Assembly (NCBI GenBank): GCA_900757595.1 | Contig: CAAEOL010000014.1 | Span: 36,007 to 100,006, forward strand | Direction: 5' to 3' | Source: an uncultured Collinsella sp. | GTDB lineage: Bacteria; Actinomycetota; Coriobacteriia; Coriobacteriales; Coriobacteriaceae | DNA: 64,000 bases | Shown here: piece after piece, positions 9,510 to 16,501 of the stretch | How positions within the stretch are numbered: position 1 is the stretch's first letter | How the letters are laid out: the number at the start of each line of letters is the position of its first letter | Notes under the pieces: generated by a model | What the model was told of the DNA's origin: nothing | Databases searched by the model: none | Seen by the model: only the letters and a program-made list of their open reading frames with translations | Made by a program: the position numbers and the translations under genes

Positions 9510-9836
9510 ATGTCCGATCGCATCGAGCTCAACGAAGGAAACATTGATGTATGCGAGCGCGAGGTTATCGCTCTTCGCGAGATTATCGCCGCCGCCATGG
9601 GTCGCTTGCATCAGATGCGCAGGCAGTGCGAGCGAGGCTACGCGTCTTCGGAGGATTTCGAGAATGCGTTGGATGTTTACGGAGTGATCCGTGGGCGAGT
9701 CGATGAGCTTGACCAGCTTGGTTTCGAGTTCAGATGGTCGTCAGTTCCCGATGCAGGGATCGATGAGTGCGTCGGGCTCGAATGGATTGAGGACGACAGC
9801 TCTCCACGAGATCGCGGTTTCGATATCGCTTGTTAG
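9510..9836 (+). CDS. Small hypothetical protein
   Basis: This 108-residue acidic protein is mostly helical in its first 60 residues (EREVIALREIIAAAMGRLHQMRRQCERG) and ends in GFDIAC. A GGGAGG ribosome site at 9499-9504 sets ATG 9510 as the start; the frame stays open upstream but there is no start signal there. No domain is recognised. The last ~15 codons and following DNA are duplicated at 10870-10931, upstream of another unknown gene, so a second copy of this gene once existed and was lost. Confidence 0.65.
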   Translation: MSDRIELNEGNIDVCEREVIALREIIAAAMGRLHQMRRQCERGYASSEDFENALDVYGVIRGRVDELDQLGFEFRWSSVPDAGIDECVGLEWIEDDSSPRDRGFDIAC

Positions 9837-9850
9837 TGTGTCCGCACGAC
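9789..9850 (+). repeat. Copy 1 of a 62-bp duplicated tract
   Basis: This tract encodes the last 15 codons of the 108-residue protein plus 14 bp after its stop. It is matched with few changes at 10870-10931. Both copies begin GAGGACGAC and share CGCGGTTTCGATAT, TGCTTGTTA or its near equivalent, and the trailing TGTGTCCG. Confidence 0.75.
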
Positions 9851-9949
9851 TTGGTATCAATGTGGGCGAACAATCTCTAATCGGAGCCGACTAGAGGCTT
9901 CATCCTAGTTGCCGGCGATTCCGGTTTGATTTCTGTTGAAAGGAAAAAC

Positions 9950-10774
9950 ATGAACACTTCTATTCAAATTTCGTCCAGCGCCGTTGAGCCTGCGTCCCGC
10001 ACCGCCAAAGACGAGGTCGTCAAACTCGTGCAGGGCGCGCTGCTCGTTGCCGTTGCTGCGGTTGCCGCTGCCGGCACCGCCTCCGTCGCCGCCCCGTTTT
10101 GCGTCTGGAAGGGCGAGGTCGCGCTGTTTCTGAACGAGTCGTTCCATGCTGCCTTCTCCATCTCCGCGATTGCGGAGTACGCGTCGGCTGTGCCCGGGTC
10201 CGATTGGGCGTCGCTGCTCGTGGCCGCGCTCATCGCGGCCTACCCTGCCTACCATGCCGCCTGGCGTGTTCGCGAGGGCCTTGGGCTCAGCTGCGAGGCT
10301 CCGGTGTTCAGCGGGCGCGTGTCGCGCTCTCTCGCCGCGGTGAGCGCCTGCCTGCTGCTGGCGATGCTGTTCATGGGCTATGGAACGGCCTGGCTCGTCA
10401 ACGGCAGCGCGGTGGGCGACCAGAGCCTTGTCGAGACGGGGCACAATGCATGGACCGTTTCCATCATGATGATGCTGGGCTGCGCCCTGATGTGCCTGTT
10501 CAAGTGGTTCCTTGCCAAGGGCCCCGGACGCAATTTCGGCAGCGGCTTTGCCGTCGAGCTGGTCCGCCTCGCCGACGTTCTGCTGAAGCGCGCGAGCTCG
10601 AACCTGGTGTTGTGCTACGTGGCCGAGCTGCTTGCCTGCCTGCTGGCGCTGGCCTTCATTACCGTGGCCTATGTCGTCGTGAGCGTGGCCATCGTGCTTG
10701 CGTTCGCAGCCGTGGCCTTAGTGGTGTGCATCGCCGGGCTTCCCGTTATCCTTGCCGCCTCGTGGCGCAGGTAG
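9950..10774 (+). CDS. Polytopic membrane protein of unknown function
   Basis: This 274-residue protein has about six hydrophobic segments: LLVAVAAVAAAGTASVAAP near residues 30-50, and others around 80-100, 125-150, 165-185 and two closely spaced C-terminal ones ending LPVILAASWRR. GAAAGGA before ATG 9950 decides the start; an upstream in-frame ATG at 9926 lacks a ribosome site. The topology, the final double hydrophobic segment and the closing xxIPV/LPVI-type stretch resemble the 245-residue membrane protein at 13549. The two may be distant paralogues, though I cannot align them with certainty. No transporter or enzyme motif is visible. Confidence 0.65.
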   Translation: MNTSIQISSSAVEPASRTAKDEVVKLVQGALLVAVAAVAAAGTASVAAPFCVWKGEVALFLNESFHAAFSISAIAEYASAVPGSDWASLLVAALIAAYPAYHAAWRVREGLGLSCEAPVFSGRVSRSLAAVSACLLLAMLFMGYGTAWLVNGSAVGDQSLVETGHNAWTVSIMMMLGCALMCLFKWFLAKGPGRNFGSGFAVELVRLADVLLKRASSNLVLCYVAELLACLLALAFITVAYVVVSVAIVLAFAAVALVVCIAGLPVILAASWRR

Positions 10775-10785
10775 CGGGGCGACCA

Positions 10786-10860
10786 TGCAAGTTCTTGTCA
10801 CCGCGTGAGAAAAACTTGCAAGAATCGCAAGTTCTTTTCATGCGATGAGAAAAACTTGCA
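10786..10860. repeat. Two tandem near-identical hairpins
   Basis: Two units of about 35 bp, repeating with a period near 40 bp, each pair a left arm GCAAGTTCTT with a right arm AAAAACTTGC around a loop containing GTGAG or ATGAG. The junction between them also folds (AACTTGC with GCAAGTT). They lie just after the stop of the membrane-protein gene and could be terminators, but no T-run follows. Confidence 0.65.
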
Positions 10861-10869
10861 GGTTGGTGC

Positions 10870-10931
10870 GAGGACGACGGTCCTCCGCGTGAGCGCGGTT
10901 TCGATATTGCTTGTTAATGTGTCCGAACGAT
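10870..10931 (+). pseudogene. C-terminal relic of a second copy of the 108-residue protein gene
   Basis: Read in frame, these bases encode EDDGPPRERGFDIAC and a stop, against EDDSSPRDRGFDIAC at the end of the gene at 9510. The 14 bp after the stop also match. No upstream portion remains, because the tract is preceded by the tandem hairpins. It supports an ancestral duplication of small gene plus following gene, with deletion in one copy. Confidence 0.6.
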
Positions 10932-10945
10932 TGATTGGAGACAAA

Positions 10946-11563
10946 ATGTATCCGGGCTATGAGTGCAACAACTATCCCATAAGCATTACGGATGAGGATG
11001 GTCCGTTCCTTATCATGGAGGCGGAGCTGTCTGGTGACGTCGAGCTCAATGATGAGTTTAAGAAAGACGCCAGCTATAGATATTCGTGTGCGACTGTTTC
11101 TGCGGCGATTAATCTTTGCAGGTCGATGACGGACGGCGATGCCGATCCCTGGTATGAAAGCTGGGAGAAGGCAGCTGAGCGTTATCCGCTCGAGAAATGC
11201 GAGGAAGCGACAACGCTGTATTGGATTGAGCCGACCGATCCGCACAAGGCGCTGTGCGCCTTCCATCCCCATCCCGATCTTGAGCAGTATGTGGCTGAGA
11301 CAATTGAGGCTGTTGACACCTATCTGTTGGAGTGCGAGTACTGTCCCTTTACGGTCAGCCACTTAGATCTAAAGGACGTTGACGTCCTGCTCAGCGCTGC
11401 TTGGGGATTGGCTCGAGTTCTCAAAGAAATTTGGGGAACTTGCGACCCTGATGTTATGGAAAAGATTGAAGATGCTACGTACAGTGCGTATATAACGGTT
11501 AGGGACCTGATCGCGGGCGAAGAGGCGGCCAAAGCCAGTTCGAAGTCTGTTGAGGATCTCTAG
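10946..11563 (+). CDS. Hypothetical acidic protein
   Basis: This 205-residue protein starts at ATG 10946, with TTGGAG a few bases upstream; the longer open frame to 10805 runs through the hairpins and the gene relic and is not real coding. It is rich in Asp, Glu, Trp and Cys (for example ECEYCPFTVSHLDLKDVDVLL near residue 130), has no signal peptide or membrane segment, and looks like a compact cytosolic helical protein. It sits downstream of a relic of the 108-residue gene, so the two unknown proteins may once have formed a pair. Confidence 0.6.
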   Translation: MYPGYECNNYPISITDEDGPFLIMEAELSGDVELNDEFKKDASYRYSCATVSAAINLCRSMTDGDADPWYESWEKAAERYPLEKCEEATTLYWIEPTDPHKALCAFHPHPDLEQYVAETIEAVDTYLLECEYCPFTVSHLDLKDVDVLLSAAWGLARVLKEIWGTCDPDVMEKIEDATYSAYITVRDLIAGEEAAKASSKSVEDL

Positions 11564-11589
11564 CTGCTGCGCTGAACGGCGTGCCTGAT

Positions 11590-11625
11590 CGGCAGACTGT
11601 CGGCAAAAGTCCGGACAGTCTGCCG
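11590..11625. terminator. Bidirectional hairpin between convergent genes
   Basis: A perfect 12-bp stem (CGGCAGACTGTC at 11590-11601 with GACAGTCTGCCG at 11614-11625) and 12-nt loop lies in the 72-bp gap between converging genes. No long T-run is present on either side. Confidence 0.6.
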
Positions 11626-11635
11626 GCCTCGGTCG

Positions 11636-13279
11636 CTACATCGTTCCCTTGCTCGCAGCGTAATGTTCCGCCTGCTTAAGGGCGTCCTCGTAGGCGCGCT
11701 GCTTTGCTTCGTACTCTAGCGCGTAGCGCTCCTGCTCCGCTCGCCCGGGAACAGGCACGGTCATGCTTCGCAGGTCCATTGGGGCAAGTTGCACAAGCGC
11801 GTCTCCGTGCGAGGTGTCCGCCAGTTTCTTCTGCCCCTCATCGGACGACAGGTATGCCAGGACAAACTGGGCAAGCAGCTCGTCCTCAAAGGTAGCGCAG
11901 AACATGGCGTCGCAGGGGACAATGCTCTCAAACAAAAGACCGCGCTCCACGGGGCGCTCAGAACCGACAGAAAAGTGGCCTGGCGTGATGAGGGCAAGCT
12001 TGAATGGAGGCCCGACGCGTGATATGAGAAGGCTCGCCTCGCGGGCGTCGATCGGTTTGGCCTTCCGAAAATCTTCGTAGTCTACACGGCTTACATCGTA
12101 GATATCTGTATCGGGGACACGCTCAAGTACATCTTCTGCGGCAATGATTGCGCCATCATGAAGATGCTTTAGCGACAGGTAGTAGCAGTCGTGCTGTTGG
12201 TAACTGTCTGTCGGATCTGATTCGGGCAGTTTGGTTACAACGCTGCGGGCGGTGCCGCGGTAGATTGGCGCTAGCGACCCAAGGGGGATGAACATTCTCT
12301 CGTCGAACGATCCGCTCTTTGTATTGGGTAATAGGGGATAGATGCCGTTGCCCTGATCCTCGAGCCGATGCCAATAGACTGGATTCTTTTGATCGCCGTA
12401 GGCTCGGTCGACGGAATCGAGGAGCTGGTGCAGAATCTCATCGGTCATTTGCTTGTCGTCAAAGCTCCTGCCGTCAAAAAGGAAATACGGATCATTGGGC
12501 TCGCCGTCGCCAATAAAGAGCAGCGCGCGACCCTCGGCCTTTTTGGCAATGGTGTTGGGAAGAAGCACAATGCTCTTTAGCAGGCCGAGGTCACAAAGAA
12601 GGCGACGTCCATCTACGGCTCGCGCCAGATTGAACAGACGGTCCGAAATCTGAATGACGGCCGTGGCATGGGACTGAGAGCAGGCAATGGATGCCGCAAG
12701 AAAGATGTAGTACCACTCAGTGACCGAAAGCAGATCGGGGATGCCTGCGCTGCGTTGCAGCTGCTTCGAGCGCGTTCTGAGGAAATCCAGGACTCGCGCA
12801 TTTGCCGCATCGATAGATGCCGGGAATTGGGATAGCGGTCGTAGCTCGGGGGGCCTGCAGTAAATGAGTGCTGATTCGTACGTGTGAGAGGCTGCGTCCT
12901 GCTCGTAGTCGTATAAAAAGATATTCTCTTCGATGGCAGTAAACGTCGACGTCGGGACTTTGACTCGGTTTTTGCAAACGCAAGCGGGCACATAATCCCA
13001 TTCGTCGGTTGCTTCGTTGTAAACGCGGTCCTCAAACTCAAACGAGGCGGCCGAAGGTCGCTTGAGGTCAATCCCCAAAACAGACCACGAGGGGCCATCG
13101 ACGTGCTCGCTCGAAAACTCAAAATCGCGACAGCACAGTTCAATGAGCCTTTTCGTTCTCGACGAAGGCTGATATTTCTCGACCATATGAGACACAAGAT
13201 CCGATAGATATCGGCTCATATATGGCTTGAGATCTTCGTTTAAGCGAAGAGTTGCAAATTCTGCTTTAGTTTTGAGCAT
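11636..13279 (-). CDS. Degenerate HsdM/HsdS-like fusion protein
   Basis: This 547-residue protein has two recognisable parts. Residues ~30-270 follow an N6-adenine methyltransferase of HsdM type, including the late WYYIFLAASIACSQ and LLCDLGLLKSIVLLPNTIAKKAEGRALLFI segments. The SAM loop has decayed to LIELCCRDFEF, and the catalytic N-P-P-Y/F site appears as YCRPPE. Residues ~310-530 resemble one target-recognition half of HsdS: FIPLGSLAPIYRGTARS, YYLSLKHLHDG, LLISRVGPPFKLALIT, VLAYLSSDEGQ and MTVPVPGRAEQ. I infer a catalytically dead methyltransferase joined to a DNA-reading module; no nuclease or separate HsdR is nearby. AGGAGG upstream fixes ATG 13279; a frame to 13339 is longer but has no ribosome site. 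Confidence 0.6.
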   Translation of the reverse strand: MLKTKAEFATLRLNEDLKPYMSRYLSDLVSHMVEKYQPSSRTKRLIELCCRDFEFSSEHVDGPSWSVLGIDLKRPSAASFEFEDRVYNEATDEWDYVPACVCKNRVKVPTSTFTAIEENIFLYDYEQDAASHTYESALIYCRPPELRPLSQFPASIDAANARVLDFLRTRSKQLQRSAGIPDLLSVTEWYYIFLAASIACSQSHATAVIQISDRLFNLARAVDGRRLLCDLGLLKSIVLLPNTIAKKAEGRALLFIGDGEPNDPYFLFDGRSFDDKQMTDEILHQLLDSVDRAYGDQKNPVYWHRLEDQGNGIYPLLPNTKSGSFDERMFIPLGSLAPIYRGTARSVVTKLPESDPTDSYQQHDCYYLSLKHLHDGAIIAAEDVLERVPDTDIYDVSRVDYEDFRKAKPIDAREASLLISRVGPPFKLALITPGHFSVGSERPVERGLLFESIVPCDAMFCATFEDELLAQFVLAYLSSDEGQKKLADTSHGDALVQLAPMDLRSMTVPVPGRAEQERYALEYEAKQRAYEDALKQAEHYAASKGTM

Positions 13280-13548
13280 GCGCACCTCCTGCATATTCCC
13301 TATATTGCGCGGTTCGCTGACTGGCCCGTCGCGGCTCAATTGCCTTCAGTCTACAAGAAGAGCAGTTGCGGCGTTTTTCAGACGGGGCACTCAAATGAAA
13401 AAGAAAAAAATCGAATGGTGCGTATGAGGCCGTACGCATTGGGTAATATTTCGCTAGATACTAACACTAAGAGATTTGCATATCTCCTAGTTGTATCAAG
13501 CTACAGTGGATAAACCAACTAGTTGTTTCAGCAACGAAAGGACAGCTA

Positions 13549-14286
13549 ATGAACGGATACGACACGTATAGGATCGAGCCAGACTCTCTCAAGAAGCCAA
13601 CAACAGTGAATATTTTCGGCATGATTCTGCAAACCCTCTTTGCGGTTGTGCTGTACGTTGTCGCCGTCGACATGATGTGCTTGCTGACGACGTGGCTCGG
13701 CGGCTTTATGTTCGAGATTGGCGAGGGCAACACGGTGATTCCGCTCCATTCGTGGCGCCTGGTGGCGTTTAGGGCGTACTGGGTTGTGCTGGGCGTGGCG
13801 GTCGTTGCGGCGCTTGCCCACAAATGGATTGTGCTGTTAACGGGAGAGCGCGAATCCGACATGTGCGAGCTGCTCGGTGCAATTGAGGGTGCGGGCGCAT
13901 TTGCATCCGTCGTCTGCGCGATCGTCTGTTTGCTGGGCTGTGCCGCCGCATTTGATTGGTGGGCTGGCGTTACCGGAAAGATGGCTTCGGATTCCCGCGC
14001 CAATGATTATCTGCTTTGGGCTGTTGTCTTAACAGTCGGAACGATTGTCGAGTGGCGAATTGTCGAAGGAGTTCTCAAGGCTTTATTCCCTCATGAGTGC
14101 TTGTTCCACGGGCTTCGCTTTGCATCTGCCTGCGTGGTTACTCCTCTGCTCGCGCTTGTGCCCACAGCACTGGTCATCGTCGTGTGCGCGGTGGTGGTAG
14201 GCCTTTTTGCCGGGATTGTGTTCGCATCGCTTGCGATCCCCGTGGTTATCACGGTTATTGGCATTGCCATCGCTATGAGTCGCTAA
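13549..14286 (+). CDS. Polytopic membrane protein, first gene of the helicase block
   Basis: This 245-residue protein has about six hydrophobic segments near residues 22-48, 70-92, 115-140, 155-175 and two at 190-240 ending VITVIGIAIAMSR. A GAAAGGA ribosome site precedes ATG 13549. No catalytic motif is visible. It is followed after 44 bp by a 68-residue membrane protein and then by the AAA+ ATPase, all on one strand with short gaps, so co-transcription is likely. Its topology is similar to that of the 274-residue protein at 9950. A role as membrane anchor or effector of the downstream system is inference only. Confidence 0.65.
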   Translation: MNGYDTYRIEPDSLKKPTTVNIFGMILQTLFAVVLYVVAVDMMCLLTTWLGGFMFEIGEGNTVIPLHSWRLVAFRAYWVVLGVAVVAALAHKWIVLLTGERESDMCELLGAIEGAGAFASVVCAIVCLLGCAAAFDWWAGVTGKMASDSRANDYLLWAVVLTVGTIVEWRIVEGVLKALFPHECLFHGLRFASACVVTPLLALVPTALVIVVCAVVVGLFAGIVFASLAIPVVITVIGIAIAMSR

Positions 14287-14330
14287 CCCACAACGCAATC
14301 CAAATATCTCGCATAAAGAAAGGAACGACC

Positions 14331-14537
14331 ATGTCGGTATTCTCTAACGCTCAAAAGCTTCTGCTGCTTGCCGTACTTACCGCTCTTATGGCTGGTGCCC
14401 TGATGTACGAAGTGTTGCATCCCACACTGTTTCCGCTGCTCAAGCAGGGCATTTTGCAGCTGCTCTACCACATTCCGGTCTTTACCCAGCCGGGCAACGT
14501 GATCTATCTGGAGTCGGCGACATCGCTGGCACTGTAG
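14331..14537 (+). CDS. Small single-pass membrane protein
   Basis: This 68-residue protein is short but well supported by AAAGGAACG before ATG 14331 and by its position 42 bp ahead of the AAA+ gene. Residues ~8-26 (AQKLLLLAVLTALMAGALM) form one membrane helix, and a second, weaker hydrophobic stretch follows (LLKQGILQLLYHIPVF). The tail is short and uncharged. No family is recognised. It may be a small subunit or a regulator of the block. Confidence 0.6.
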   Translation: MSVFSNAQKLLLLAVLTALMAGALMYEVLHPTLFPLLKQGILQLLYHIPVFTQPGNVIYLESATSLAL

Positions 14538-14579
14538 TGGTATAAGGGCTCGGCCCACATCGAAGGAAAGAAAACCAAT

Positions 14580-16367
14580 ATGGAAAGGAAGGCGCCCATG
14601 ACTCAGAAGCAGTATCGAAACATCGATCGCTACCAGGACTTGCTCAATCGAATTGCGCCTACGCGTCTGGTGGAGCAGACGCGTCAGAGTGTTATTGGCC
14701 ACGAAGGAAGCTTGGAGGCCTTTGTGACGGCGCTGAGCTTTGAGGTCAACCGCTGCGTGATGTTGGCACGCGGCGCCGACCCGCGCGACGTTCTTTCGCC
14801 CGCTGCCATTTTGGTGATGGGTTCTACCGGTACGGGAAAGACCCACACCATCAAAGCCGTGGCGGATGCCGCGGGGCTCAAGCTGTTCGTGTTCGATGTC
14901 TCCACCATGACGGGCGAGGGCTGGCGCGGTGCCAGCATGAGCAACTGCCTGTCGCAGGTCGCGGACTATCAGGCTGCCAATCCCGGCGAAATTTGCTTGG
15001 TGCTCTTTGACGAGTTTGACAAGGCGGTTCGTGCCGAGCCCGATGGGGGCGAAGTTGCATCGAGCTTTAGTCCATCGCAGTCGTTCCTTAAGCTCTTGGA
15101 AGGCGGGGAGATGCCGTTTGAATGTGATACCTCCAAGAGTGCGGCTATTAAGACGCTCAACCTCGATCAGGTTGTTTGCATTTTGGGCGGCGCCTTTATG
15201 GGCTTGGATGCTCTGGTGCGCAAGCGCCTGAGTGACAAGTCTGGCACCACGGTCGGCTTCGGATCCTCGTATGCCGCCGTGCGCACCGCCGCAAAATCGG
15301 CAAACGAGCTGCGAGACAGTGCGACCATCGAGGATGTTGAGACTTGGGGTATTATGTCCGAGCTGTGCGGGCGCATTGGCTCGGTGATTAACTTTAACGT
15401 CTTGAGCGTGGACGATCTGGTCCAGATTGCGTATGAACAGTACCTGCCCAAGTACAACAACATGATGGGAAATGGCGCCAAGATGGAGCTGATGGCAGAT
15501 GCTGCTCGCCTTGCGGCGAAGCGCGCGGTTAAGGAAGGTGCCGGCGCGCGCGGCATGCTCCGTCAGCTGCGTCCCCTTATGATGTACGCCTGGAGGGACA
15601 TGCGGGAAGATACCTATATTTCCCGTGCGACCTTGGTCGTGAGCGACGGGGAACTTGCGGTTGCGTACGAGCGTTCTCATGAGCCGCGGGGCTTTTTGCA
15701 GGAAGAGATGGGGGAGAATTCGCCCTTTCTGAACGGGAGGGAGATTGAAGCCCTGACGCTGGTGAACAACTGGATGGAGCATGAGGACGAGGATGAGCAT
15801 AAGCCGTATCAGCCTGAGTTTGCTTGGCTGGCGGATTTGGTGGACGGCTCGGCGCTCGACAAGATCGTGCAGGGCGGCAAGGCATTCGATCTTGCTGGGG
15901 TGTTGTTGCGCGGCGTTCCGTTTGATGGGCCGGAGCGCATTGCCGCCCACGAGCTGCTTAAGGCGTGCGCCTGCTACAACGACGTGCTCTATGCCGATCA
16001 GGACAAGTATCGCAACCTTGCCCAGGTGCTTATGCTCACCAAATTGGTGTACAAAAAAACGCCCGATTGCTTGCTGAGCCCGCTCGATGTGGTTATGAAC
16101 GGCACGACTACGGGCAACGGTTTTCAGGGTCTTGGCGAGTGGGTCGATGCCATGAGCAGGTCCGAAAAGCCTTCGTTGGAAAAGTGGCAGTACCTGGCGG
16201 CCGGGGAGGCCCTGCGGATTTACGACCACTTTAGCAAGCGTCCCGACCAGGTAAAGGAGCTTGCCGCCGATGTGTCTCTGATGCGTGTCGCCCTCGCGGT
16301 GATCGACGCTGAGGAGCGCGAGGCATTGGAGTGCGATCTTAAGAAGCTGCTCGCTTCGTGCGAGTAA
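14580..16367 (+). CDS. ClpX-like AAA+ ATPase
   Basis: This 595-residue protein carries a AAA+ core like that of ClpX. Walker A is VMGSTGTGKTHT near residues 79-90. A substrate-loop-like stretch, TMTGEGWRGASMSN, follows near 108-121; it parallels ClpX TEAGYVG. Walker B is LVLFDEFDKA near 139-148, and R-rich sensor and lid regions lie near 215-225 and 325-345. It lacks the N-terminal zinc-binding domain of ClpX and has an extra ~230-residue C-terminal region. No ClpP partner is adjacent. ATG 14580 has AAGGAAAG upstream; ATG 14598 with GGAAGG is equally plausible. It precedes the helicase-nuclease gene and is probably its remodelling or loading partner. Confidence 0.75.
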   Translation: MERKAPMTQKQYRNIDRYQDLLNRIAPTRLVEQTRQSVIGHEGSLEAFVTALSFEVNRCVMLARGADPRDVLSPAAILVMGSTGTGKTHTIKAVADAAGLKLFVFDVSTMTGEGWRGASMSNCLSQVADYQAANPGEICLVLFDEFDKAVRAEPDGGEVASSFSPSQSFLKLLEGGEMPFECDTSKSAAIKTLNLDQVVCILGGAFMGLDALVRKRLSDKSGTTVGFGSSYAAVRTAAKSANELRDSATIEDVETWGIMSELCGRIGSVINFNVLSVDDLVQIAYEQYLPKYNNMMGNGAKMELMADAARLAAKRAVKEGAGARGMLRQLRPLMMYAWRDMREDTYISRATLVVSDGELAVAYERSHEPRGFLQEEMGENSPFLNGREIEALTLVNNWMEHEDEDEHKPYQPEFAWLADLVDGSALDKIVQGGKAFDLAGVLLRGVPFDGPERIAAHELLKACACYNDVLYADQDKYRNLAQVLMLTKLVYKKTPDCLLSPLDVVMNGTTTGNGFQGLGEWVDAMSRSEKPSLEKWQYLAAGEALRIYDHFSKRPDQVKELAADVSLMRVALAVIDAEEREALECDLKKLLASCE

Positions 16368-16501
16368 TCGCCGACTGTTTCTCTTTCTTTTCTTTCCCCT
16401 TCTCGGCGGCATAGACGCCGCCACCTCAACCACCTCGCGTGAGTTTTTGTCCGCACGGGATGGTATTCAACACATGCAACAACTAAATCGGAGGTTTGAC
16501 C
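16368..16501. other. Gap with internal hairpin inside the block
   Basis: This 134-bp spacer has a pyrimidine-rich run, then a perfect 6-bp stem GGCGGC-atagac-GCCGCC near 16404-16421. It could lower expression of the downstream genes or separate two transcripts; no convincing promoter is seen. Confidence 0.35.

Noticed and set aside
10786..10860. Tandem hairpins as a type III toxin-antitoxin RNA
   Set aside because: Only two units, and the following 205-residue protein does not resemble ToxN; kept as a repeat only.
14283..16433. 716-residue open frame on the minus strand opposite the ClpX-like gene
   Set aside because: It is an antisense shadow: the plus-strand frame has Walker motifs and ribosome sites, while this one is rich in His/Arg/Leu runs typical of GC-rich antisense reading.
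16496..16501. TTG start two codons upstream of the helicase ATG
   Set aside because: Too close to GGAGG at 16490-16494; ATG 16502 has ideal spacing.
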